DNA from: an uncultured Clostridia bacterium
Lineage (GTDB): Bacteria > Bacillota > Clostridia > Christensenellales > Aristaeellaceae
Assembly (NCBI GenBank): GCA_946615785.1
Contig: CAMOIA010000054.1
Location: 1-8,397 of the forward strand
Direction: 5' to 3'
Length of the DNA: 8,397 bases
In this document: positions 1 to 5,528 of the stretch, piece by piece
How the letters are laid out: every line of letters begins with the position of its first letter
Numbering within the stretch: the first letter of the stretch is position 1
Program-made: the position numbers and the translations under genes
The notes under the pieces: model-generated
What the model was told of the DNA's origin: nothing
What the model saw: the letters and a program-made list of their open reading frames with translations, nothing else
Databases searched by the model: none

Positions 1-679
1 CGCCCTCGATCTTGTACATCATGTTTTCCATTTCGGCAAAGCTCATCACGCCCGTGACGACGCTGCCGTGAATCATGAACGGCGGGATGCAGTAGGTAAA
101 GCCCTTGTCGATCATGAAATCGCGCGCATAGGAAAGCACAGCGCTGTGGAGCCTGGCGATATCGCCCATCAGATAATAGAAGCCCGCGCCGCTGGTGTTC
201 CTGGCGCTGTTTAAATCGATCCCGTTGAGCCGCTCCATGATGTCCACGTGGTAGGGGATCTCGTAATCCGGCACGACAGGCTCGCCGAAGCGCTCGATTT
301 CCACGTTTTCGCTGTCGTCCTTCCCGATGGGAACGCTGTCGTCGATGATGTTGGGAATCACCATCATGCGCTTTTTGATTTCCTGCTTGAGCTCTTCTTC
401 CTTCTGTTCAAGCGCGGCCAGTTCGTCGGCCATGGCGTTGACCTGCGCCTTGACCTGCTCCGCCTCTTCCTTCTGGCCCTTGCCCATCAGCGCGCCGATC
501 TGCTTGGACAGCACCTTGCGCTGGTTGCGCAGGGCGTCGGCCCTTTGCATGGCTTCGCGGTTTTCCTTGTCAAGAGACAGGACCTCGTCGACGAGCGGAA
601 GCTTTGCGTCCTGGAATTTTTTCCGGATGTTTTCCCGGACCAGATCCGGATTGGTGCGTACAAGGTTAATGTCAAGCAT
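1..679 (-). CDS. serS: Seryl-tRNA synthetase, N-terminal half (runs off the left edge)
   Basis: This is the first 226 codons of a class II seryl-tRNA synthetase, which loads serine onto tRNA-Ser in the cytoplasm. The protein opens with MLDINLVRTNPDLVREN, the typical SerRS start. Residues about 30-105 are a charged heptad-like stretch (RNQRKVLSKQIGALMGKG and following) that forms the antiparallel coiled-coil arm contacting the tRNA long variable arm. VIPNIIDDSVPIG then leads into the catalytic core, where FYYLMGDIARLHSAV and PPFMIHGSVVTG correspond to class II motif 1 and the following segment. The ATG at 677-679 is preceded by an AGGAGG site seven bases upstream, which fixes the start. About half of the usual 420-430 residues are present; the rest, including motifs 2 and 3, lies outside the window. 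The core differs from the common bacterial form (VTGVMSFAEMENMMYKIEG in place of a TGTGQLPKF-like stretch), so it may be a second SerRS type. The T-box leader supports regulation by uncharged tRNA-Ser. Confidence 0.96.
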   Translation of the reverse strand, partial: MLDINLVRTNPDLVRENIRKKFQDAKLPLVDEVLSLDKENREAMQRADALRNQRKVLSKQIGALMGKGQKEEAEQVKAQVNAMADELAALEQKEEELKQEIKKRMMVIPNIIDDSVPIGKDDSENVEIERFGEPVVPDYEIPYHVDIMERLNGIDLNSARNTSGAGFYYLMGDIARLHSAVLSYARDFMIDKGFTYCIPPFMIHGSVVTGVMSFAEMENMMYKIEG

Positions 680-685
680 GCTATA

Positions 686-692
686 CCCTCCT
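686..692 (-). promoter_or_regulatory. Ribosome binding site of serS
   Basis: Read on the minus strand, AGGAGGG lies six to seven bases before the ATG at 677-679. It is a near-perfect Shine-Dalgarno sequence and decides the serS start. It lies downstream of the T-box terminator and so is only transcribed on read-through. Confidence 0.85.
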
Positions 693-720
693 GTGCAGGC
701 CGTTTCGGCCGTTGTCGCCA

Positions 721-752
721 AAATAAAGAAAAACCGTCCCTCATCCGGGACG
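721..752 (-). terminator. T-box regulated intrinsic terminator in the serS leader
   Basis: On the minus strand CGTCCC (752-747) and GGGACG (740-735) form a perfect six-base-pair stem around a six-base loop. A T-rich run (GGTTTTTCTTTATTT) follows immediately, the layout of an intrinsic terminator. The CGTCCC arm is also the conserved 3' partner of the T-box antiterminator, so the two folds exclude each other. With charged tRNA-Ser this hairpin should form and stop transcription before serS. Confidence 0.88.
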
Positions 753-937
753 ATGTGACCGCGGTGCCACCCGGTTACCCTTCGCTTAAAGGAAGGGCGC
801 TCAAACGGCTGTAAGGGGCCGCCCCGCGGATTCATCATCCGCTCCCTGCGGGGTGGAAAACCGCCCGTGCCCTGCTGCCTTGCACCCTCCGGCAGCTCTC
901 TTGAAAGGCAATTGCGCGGCGCTTCCCCGTTGCGGGT
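723..937 (-). promoter_or_regulatory. Serine T-box riboswitch (serS leader)
   Basis: This is a T-box leader that senses uncharged tRNA-Ser and controls serS by transcription antitermination. The T-box signature GGGTGGCACCGCGG is read on the minus strand at 772-759 and is followed by the CGTCCC arm of the terminator/antiterminator switch. Further upstream, AGAGAGCTGCC followed by a GGGTGCAAGGCAGC arm resembles the conserved distal part of Stem I. The Stem I base can be drawn as CGGGG pairing with CCCCG, with GCCGC/GCGGT above it. The internal loop between them, on the 3' side, reads TTTTCCA, so the specifier would be TCC (857-855), a serine codon followed by the usual purine. A further hairpin (GCGGA...TCCGC, near 842-824) and one ending in GAAGGG (CCCTTC...GAAGGG) lie between Stem I and the T-box. 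The T-box sequence is certain; Stem I pairing was drawn by hand. Confidence 0.92.
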
Positions 938-943
938 GAAACG

Positions 944-972
944 ATTATACCCCATCGGCACAAGGTTTGCAA
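944..972 (-). promoter_or_regulatory. Sigma-A promoter of the serS T-box transcript
   Basis: On the minus strand TTGCAA (972-967) and a perfect TATAAT (949-944) are separated by exactly 17 bases. Transcription should begin near 937, giving a leader of about 258 nt before the serS ATG. A-rich sequence lies upstream of the -35 (around 997-1020) and could act as an UP element. Confidence 0.85.
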
Positions 973-1021
973 GCGTTGTTTCAGGCCCTTTGGGCGTTTC
1001 GTTTTTTCCATTTCGTTTTTC

Positions 1022-1050
1022 TTGCGCAGGATGGGGTTTTTACATATAAT
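1022..1050 (+). promoter_or_regulatory. Sigma-A type promoter for the plus-strand gene cluster
   Basis: A perfect TATAAT at 1045-1050 is preceded, after a 17-base spacer, by TTGCGC (1022-1027), which matches the -35 consensus at its first three bases. A T-rich stretch at 997-1020 lies just upstream. Transcription would begin near 1057, about 25 nt before the first ATG. It is divergent from the serS promoter, with about 50 bases between the two -35 elements. The -10 is convincing; the -35 is weak. Confidence 0.7.
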
Positions 1051-1081
1051 AGACGCATGAAACGTAAAGGAGATTTGTGCC

Positions 1082-1951
1082 ATGCGATTTTCAGTGCGCC
1101 GATTTCTTGCCCTGCTATTGACGCTTTCGCTGATCACGCCCTGCGCGTTCGGCGAGATCGTGACCCTGCCGATGGATTTTTCCGCCGGGATGCCTCTGCG
1201 GGAAAAATACGAGCAGGGCAAAATGGAATATGAGGATCCTTCCATCCACGTCATCCGCGAACGCGTGGAAAGCGAGGAACTGTACTGCACCTATTATGTG
1301 GCCTATATCACCATCGCCAATCCCAGCCAGCTGCGCACGGAATCCGCTTACGGCTTCGACAGCAGCATGCGCGTGGAAGCCAGCGTCATGGCCAGGCGCA
1401 CCAACGCGGTGGTCGCGATCAACGGTGATTATTATTCCAACCGCAAGGGCTACGTCCTTCGCCAGGGCACGGTGTACCGCGATTTTGTGGAAAAGAACCG
1501 CGACCTGCTGCTGATCGACGAGGACGGCGATTTCCATCTGATCCTTTCCGATCAGGACCCCGCGCATATGGACAAGACCGTGATTGACGGCAAAAAAGTG
1601 GTGAACGCCTTTGAATTCGGCCCGGCGCTGATCAAGGACGGCGAGATCTGCTATAACAAGGAAAACTGTCCTGACAACGTAAAGCCGCACGAGCGGGCGC
1701 GCCGCTCCGCCATCTGCCAGCTGGGGCCGCTTGAATACATGATCGTCGCCTGCTCCCAGTACGGCCTGGATATGGAAAACTTTGTCAAGCTGATCTACTC
1801 CCTGGGCGACGTGCAGCAGGCCTATAACCTGGACGGCGGCAATTCCGTACAGATGATTTTCATGGGCCGGAAAGTCAACAACACGTCCGACACCAACGTG
1901 CGCCCGGTGCCCGATATTATTTATTTCGCGTCCGCCTACGACCCGGACTGA
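1082..1951 (+). CDS. Secreted phosphodiester glycosidase (NAGPA-domain) family protein
   Basis: This 289-residue protein belongs to the phosphodiester glycosidase / NAGPA-like family (PF09992 type), named after the human enzyme that uncovers mannose-6-phosphate. Bacterial members are exported and often linked to envelope polysaccharide; their substrates are mostly unknown. Residues 1-24 form a signal peptide (MRFSVRRF, then LALLLTLSLI, with likely cleavage after AFG). Family motifs follow in order: AINGDYYS at 112-119 (usually NGxFF), GPALIKDGE at 180-188, RRSAICQLG at 207-215, and NLDGGNSVQM at 249-258, the hallmark DGG(N/G)S loop. The domain fills almost the whole mature protein, with no extra binding repeats. 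AAAGGAG at 1066-1072, nine bases before the ATG, supports the start. It is the first gene of the cluster, directly behind the promoter at 1022-1050, and 12 bases before the membrane protein gene, suggesting a paired envelope role. The family is well supported; the substrate is unknown. Confidence 0.88.
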   Translation: MRFSVRRFLALLLTLSLITPCAFGEIVTLPMDFSAGMPLREKYEQGKMEYEDPSIHVIRERVESEELYCTYYVAYITIANPSQLRTESAYGFDSSMRVEASVMARRTNAVVAINGDYYSNRKGYVLRQGTVYRDFVEKNRDLLLIDEDGDFHLILSDQDPAHMDKTVIDGKKVVNAFEFGPALIKDGEICYNKENCPDNVKPHERARRSAICQLGPLEYMIVACSQYGLDMENFVKLIYSLGDVQQAYNLDGGNSVQMIFMGRKVNNTSDTNVRPVPDIIYFASAYDPD

Positions 1952-1963
1952 TCGGAGGAACGC

Positions 1964-2890
1964 ATGAGTACGGCTTATCTTCTGATCCTTTGCGGCGGAG
2001 TGCTGCTTTCCGCCTGCGTATACTGCTTTCTGAACCGCAGGGACACGCGGACGATTTTTCGCGCCGTCCTGACGGTATTGATGTCGTCTGCGCTCGGGCT
2101 GATTGTCTGCAAGGCGCTGTATATGATCACCCAAATCGATTATACCCTGGCCTACGGTTTTTCGGAAACGCTCTTCACCCTGGATCCCCTCCGCTGCTCT
2201 TTTTACGGCGCAGCCGCGGGCGCGTGCCTTGGCGCCGCGCTGGCCGGCAAATGGACGGGCATGCGTCCCCTGCAGGCGCTGAACCGGTTTGCTCCGGCAG
2301 GTATTCTGATGGCCGCTGTCGCGCGCTTCGGCGAATACTTTCTGGAAAACAAGCTGTATGGCTGCGGCCGGTATTTTGACATTGAAACCGAGCCCTTCTT
2401 CTGCAGGTTTCCCATCAGCATCGGAAACGAATGGGACGAATATTATCTGGCCGTTTTCGTGCTGGAAGGGATCTGCTGCCTGGCAGTCTTCGCACTGTCG
2501 GTATTCGGCCTCAAAAAGGACCGTTTTATCCGATCGCTCTTTTACTTCTGCCTGCCGCAGATCCTGTGCGAAAGCCTTCGCAGGATGAGCTTTGTATGGC
2601 ACGAATTTGTGAAGGTGGAGCAGCTGCTTTGCATGCTGGTGATGGAGGGCATTCTGCTCTATTATGCGCTGAAAACGCCAAAGACCCAAAGAAATCGCTT
2701 CCTGCCGCCCATCCTCGGGCTCGTCGCCGCCGGCATTTTCGTGGCGGTGGAGTTCGCGCTTGACAAATCCGACCTGCCGCATCTTCTGACCTATGCCGTG
2801 ATGGTGCTGGGGATGGGGCTGCTCGCCTTTTCGGAAACGCTCGGCTGGAAGCGCGCATCGCTGGATACCGATGCCTTCACAAAAACCTGA
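1964..2890 (+). CDS. Polytopic membrane protein, divergent Lgt-like
   Basis: This 308-residue protein has roughly seven or more hydrophobic segments (about 4-22, 33-55, 80-95, 110-122, 161-183, 190-204, 220-235, 249-265, 276-292). Several stretches align by eye with prolipoprotein diacylglyceryl transferase (Lgt), which attaches diacylglycerol to lipoprotein cysteines. FAPAGILMAAVARFGEYF followed by LENKLYG (109-133) resembles the Lgt signature around GRIGNFINGELYG. SFYGAAAGACLGA (79-91) resembles the SFHGG region, and ESLRR (203-207) the EFxR segment. However, the Lgt histidine is a tyrosine here, and the Asn and Glu of the signature are not in their usual places, although Arg121 is kept. 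It may therefore be a non-catalytic or re-purposed relative. The C-terminal 60 residues add two more membrane segments. CGGAGGA at 1953-1959 supports the ATG. It lies 12 bases after the secreted glycosidase gene and 24 before the flavodiiron gene. The membrane location is certain; homology to Lgt is inferred from motifs. Confidence 0.7.
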   Translation: MSTAYLLILCGGVLLSACVYCFLNRRDTRTIFRAVLTVLMSSALGLIVCKALYMITQIDYTLAYGFSETLFTLDPLRCSFYGAAAGACLGAALAGKWTGMRPLQALNRFAPAGILMAAVARFGEYFLENKLYGCGRYFDIETEPFFCRFPISIGNEWDEYYLAVFVLEGICCLAVFALSVFGLKKDRFIRSLFYFCLPQILCESLRRMSFVWHEFVKVEQLLCMLVMEGILLYYALKTPKTQRNRFLPPILGLVAAGIFVAVEFALDKSDLPHLLTYAVMVLGMGLLAFSETLGWKRASLDTDAFTKT

Positions 2891-2914
2891 TTTCAAAACA
2901 CAGGAGAGGATATC

Positions 2915-4105
2915 ATGCAGAACACAAAACGCATTTCAAGCGACCTGATCTACGTCGGCGCAAGCGACAGGCGCCTGCACCTGTTTGAAAACGTATACCC
3001 CATTCCCTTCGGCGTAAGCTACAACGCCTATGTGCTGCTGGACGAAAAGGCCGTGCTGCTGGACACCTGCGACAAGGAAGTGACCGGTGCATTCCTTGAA
3101 AACCTCAGGTACGCGCTGAACGGAAGGCCCCTGGACGCGCTGATCGTGAACCACATGGAACCGGATCACGCGGCGAACATCGCCCGCGTGCTGGATCTGT
3201 ACCCGGACGCCGAGGTGTACCTCACCCTGGCGGCCTCCAAAATGCTGCAGCAGTTCTTCGGCGCGGCCTATGCCCCGCGCCTGCACACCGTGAAGGAAGG
3301 GGACAGCCTCAATACTGGCCGCCACACGCTGAAATTCATCGCCGCGCCCATGGTGCACTGGCCCGAGGTCATGGTCACCTTTGACGAGACCGACGGCGTG
3401 CTCTTCAGCGCCGATGCCTTCGGCACCTTCGGCGCGCTCAACGGCAGCCTGTTTGCCGACGAGGAAGAGATTTCCCGCTTTGAATGGGATGAAATGCGCC
3501 GCTATTACGCGAACATCGTCGGAAAATACGGCGTTCAGGTGCAGAATCTGCTCAAAAAAGCTTCCGCGCTGCCCATCCGCATGATCTGCCCGCTGCATGG
3601 GCCGATCTGGCGGGAAAACCTTTCCGCCCTGCTTGAAAAATATGATCTGTGGTCCCGCTGGCAGGGGGAAGAAGGCGTGGTCATCTTCTGCGCTTCCATT
3701 TACGGAAACACGCTTTCCGCCATGGAACGGCTTGCCGCTCTGCTGAACGAAAAAGGTGTGAAGCACGTGCGGCTTTATGACCTGTCCGCACAGGACCCGT
3801 CCTTCATGCTCGCGGAGGCTTTCCGCGCAAAAGCCGCGGTATTCGCCTCCGCCTCCTATAACGCGGGCGTCTTTATCAAAATGGAAGAGCTGCTGCACGA
3901 TCTTAAGGCGCACGACTACAAAAACCACGTCGTGGCCTATGTGGAAAACGGCACCTGGGCGCCTTCCGCCGCGAAAACCATGAAGGGCATTCTGGAAGGG
4001 CAGGCCCTGACCGTGGCAGGGGAGACCCTGACCATCCGTTCCGTGCTTTCCGACGAAGCGCCGCTGTGCGCGCTCGCGGACGCGCTGAAGGAAGCGATTC
4101 TGTGA
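2915..4105 (+). CDS. fprA: Flavodiiron protein (A-type flavoprotein, O2/NO reductase)
   Basis: Flavodiiron proteins reduce O2 to water and/or NO to N2O in the cytoplasm of anaerobes, taking electrons from rubredoxin or a similar donor. The 396 residues match the basic two-domain form. The N-terminal metallo-beta-lactamase domain (about 1-245) carries all the diiron ligands: H80, E82, D84 and H85 in HMEPDH, then H148, D167, and H228 in PLHGPIWRE. The flavodoxin domain (about 253-396) begins with VVIFCASIYGNTLSAM, whose SIYGNT is the FMN phosphate loop, and later shows SASYNAGVF and ENGTWAPSAA as FMN ring loops. There is no C-terminal rubredoxin or flavin reductase extension, so an external electron donor is needed; none is encoded here. 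AGGAGAGG at 2902-2909 precedes the ATG. The stop codon overlaps the GTG start of the biotin ligase gene (GTGA). The preference for O2 or NO cannot be read from the sequence. Confidence in the family is very high. Confidence 0.96.
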   Translation: MQNTKRISSDLIYVGASDRRLHLFENVYPIPFGVSYNAYVLLDEKAVLLDTCDKEVTGAFLENLRYALNGRPLDALIVNHMEPDHAANIARVLDLYPDAEVYLTLAASKMLQQFFGAAYAPRLHTVKEGDSLNTGRHTLKFIAAPMVHWPEVMVTFDETDGVLFSADAFGTFGALNGSLFADEEEISRFEWDEMRRYYANIVGKYGVQVQNLLKKASALPIRMICPLHGPIWRENLSALLEKYDLWSRWQGEEGVVIFCASIYGNTLSAMERLAALLNEKGVKHVRLYDLSAQDPSFMLAEAFRAKAAVFASASYNAGVFIKMEELLHDLKAHDYKNHVVAYVENGTWAPSAAKTMKGILEGQALTVAGETLTIRSVLSDEAPLCALADALKEAIL

Positions 4106-4881
4106 AAGTGAATCCCCTTGCGCCCTGCTTTCGCGGGGCGTTTTATCGCGTGTTTTATCTGCCGGAAACCGATTCCACCAATACCCGCATGAAAGCATGG
4201 CTGCAGGGCGAATGTCCTTTTGCCGGGGCGACAGCCCCAAGGGCGTTTGACCTTCTGGCCGCGGGCAGGCAGACGGCGGGTCGCGGGCGGCTGGGCAGGC
4301 ATTTTCTTTCCCCCGAGAGCGGGCTGTACTTCAGCGTTCTCATTCCACAGGCGGATGCTGAAAAAGCGTCGAAATGCACACCGCTTTGCGCCGCCGCCAT
4401 GGCAAAAGCGCTGGAGGAGACAGGCGTTCAGGGGATCAACGTAAAATGGGTGAACGACCTGTACAAAAACGGCCGGAAGGTCGCGGGCATTCTGTGCGAA
4501 TACACACAGGGGCACGTCGTCTGCGGCATCGGACTGAACGTCTCCGCGCCGCCCGGCGGCTTTCCGCCGGAAGCCGGGATGGCAGGCGCGCTGGGCGGCA
4601 AACCCATTTGCCCGGAAAAGCTTCTCAGCGGCTTTATGAACGCGCTGAACGCGTACCTCCGCCGTCCCCATGAGGCCCTCGCATTTTACCGCGAACGGGA
4701 TCTTCTCAAAGGACGGCAGGTTACGGTGCAGCGCGGCGAAGAGACCTTTTTGGGCACGGCACTTGGCGTGAACGACGACTTCGCGCTTCTGGTTTCACAC
4801 GGCGGCAGGGTCGAAGCCCTGTCCTCCGGCGAAGTGATCCACGTCACGATGGAGGATAAGCATGCGCGCGGCACTCTATGA
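4102..4881 (+). CDS. birA: Biotin--[acetyl-CoA-carboxylase] ligase, no DNA-binding domain
   Basis: Biotin protein ligase makes biotinyl-5'-AMP and transfers biotin to a lysine on carboxylase carrier domains. The 259-residue form (start GTG 4102) contains the catalytic domain with DSTNT at 24-28, the biotin/ATP loop GRGRLGR at 60-66, KWVNDLY at 115-121, KVAGILCE at 126-133 (its lysine aligns with the key lysine of E. coli BirA), and GIGLNV at 142-147. A small C-terminal beta domain follows (about 205-250). The N-terminal helix-turn-helix of bifunctional BirA is absent, so this is a group I ligase without repressor activity. The GTG overlaps the flavodiiron stop and has AAGGAAG at 4088-4094 seven bases upstream, favouring translational coupling; a GTG at 4108 is the alternative. 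An ATG at 4189 would remove the DSTNT motif and is unlikely. A terminator-shaped hairpin lies within codons 7-14. The last 20 bases overlap the next gene. Confidence 0.93.
   Translation: MKVNPLAPCFRGAFYRVFYLPETDSTNTRMKAWLQGECPFAGATAPRAFDLLAAGRQTAGRGRLGRHFLSPESGLYFSVLIPQADAEKASKCTPLCAAAMAKALEETGVQGINVKWVNDLYKNGRKVAGILCEYTQGHVVCGIGLNVSAPPGGFPPEAGMAGALGGKPICPEKLLSGFMNALNAYLRRPHEALAFYRERDLLKGRQVTVQRGEETFLGTALGVNDDFALLVSHGGRVEALSSGEVIHVTMEDKHARGTL
4121..4147 (+). terminator. Possible terminator/attenuator hairpin inside the start of birA
   Basis: CGCCCTGC (4121-4128) and GCGGGGCG (4133-4140) form an eight-base-pair stem with one G-T pair and a TTTC tetraloop. TTTTAT follows directly. This is the shape of an intrinsic terminator, 15 bases after the flavodiiron stop codon and inside codons 7-14 of birA. 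The U-tract is short, so termination would be partial at best. Ribosomes starting at 4102 would melt it. It may also be coincidence in GC-rich coding DNA. Confidence 0.35.
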
Positions 4882-5515
4882 TTTCGACGGCACCCTCAGG
4901 GCGGGGGATTCCATCGTCACCTGGCTTGTGTATGCAAGACAGCACCGCGTGATCACGCTGCCGGCATTCCTCGCCGCCGCGCTGCGCGCCGGAATCGCCA
5001 TGGCATTTGGCAGTCGGGACATGGCAAAGATCAAAACGCGTGTGCTGGCCTTTGAACGAAATCTTACCCGAAGGGAACTGCGCGCGCTCGCCGAGGGGTT
5101 TACAAAGGAACGCCTGATCCCGGAAATCTTCCCGGAGGGCAAGGACGCATGGGAACGGGACGGACGGGAGGGCTGCCTTCGGGTGCTGGTCAGCGCCAGC
5201 ACATCCGATTACATGCCCTGCCTTGCCAAAGCGCTCGGAGCCGACGCGCTGATCTGCACACAGATTGGCGCTCAGGGCCAAATCACCGAAAACTGCCGGG
5301 GAGAAATCAAAATGCGCCGGATCCTTGCCTGGCGCGACGCGCTGCCGCCTGCACAGCGGCCGGATTTCAGCCGGTCGAAGGCCTACGGCAACAGCGACGG
5401 CGACCTTGACATGCTTGCGCTCTGCGGCGAAGCGCACCTGATCGGCAACAGCAAAAAAGCGATGCGGATGTGCAGGGAGCGCGGCATCGCATACATCCGG
5501 GGATTTACGGCATAA
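4862..5515 (+). CDS. HAD-superfamily subfamily IB phosphatase (SerB-like)
   Basis: This 217-residue protein is a haloacid dehalogenase-type phosphohydrolase of the IB group (the PF12710 type, to which phosphoserine phosphatase-like enzymes belong). Motif I is YDFDGTL at 6-12, where D7 is the expected nucleophile and D9 the acid/base. Motif II is LVSAST with S111. The motif III lysine is probably K150 in GEIKMRRI. Motif IV is AYGNSDGDLDML at 174-185, with acidic residues for Mg2+. A helical cap lies between motifs I and II (about 15-90); its part near 28-50 is fairly hydrophobic but too short and charged at the ends for a clear membrane anchor. GGAGG at 4851-4855, six bases before the ATG, fixes the start even though the gene overlaps birA by 20 bases. 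The overlap implies co-translation. The substrate is unknown: phosphoserine, a lipid phosphate or another small phosphate ester are all possible. Confidence 0.88.
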   Translation: MRAALYDFDGTLRAGDSIVTWLVYARQHRVITLPAFLAAALRAGIAMAFGSRDMAKIKTRVLAFERNLTRRELRALAEGFTKERLIPEIFPEGKDAWERDGREGCLRVLVSASTSDYMPCLAKALGADALICTQIGAQGQITENCRGEIKMRRILAWRDALPPAQRPDFSRSKAYGNSDGDLDMLALCGEAHLIGNSKKAMRMCRERGIAYIRGFTA

Positions 5516-5528
5516 CAGGAGGAAACAC

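Noticed and set aside
248..814. Plus-strand open frames opposite serS and its leader
   Set aside because: The minus strand encodes a clear SerRS with a T-box leader; the plus frames are shadows.
983..1007. Short hairpin GCCC-TTT-GGGC followed by T-rich sequence, possible plus-strand terminator
   Set aside because: The stem has only four pairs with a three-base loop, and no plus-strand gene lies upstream to terminate.
1139..1156. Possible lipobox in the secreted glycosidase signal peptide (LITPC, Cys21)
   Set aside because: Proline directly before the cysteine and Thr at -2 do not fit L-[AS]-[GA]-C; ordinary cleavage after AFG is more likely. It was considered because of the neighbouring Lgt-like gene.
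2760..2788. Perfect TTGACA -35 hexamer inside the Lgt-like gene, upstream of the flavodiiron gene
   Set aside because: No acceptable -10 hexamer occurs at 16-18 bases spacing; the nearest TATGCC is too far away.
1115..2896. Very long minus-strand open frame (593 codons) antisense to the glycosidase and membrane protein genes
   Set aside because: It is the complement of two well-supported genes in GC-rich DNA, its translation is rich in His, Arg, Gln and Ala with no recognisable motif, and it has no ribosome binding site. The same applies to the long minus frames at 2936-4240 and 5544-6737.
4066..4101. Extended N-terminus of the biotin ligase from an upstream start at 4066
   Set aside because: The extra 12 codons lie entirely within the flavodiiron gene, there is no ribosome binding site before them, and GTG 4102 has a good one.
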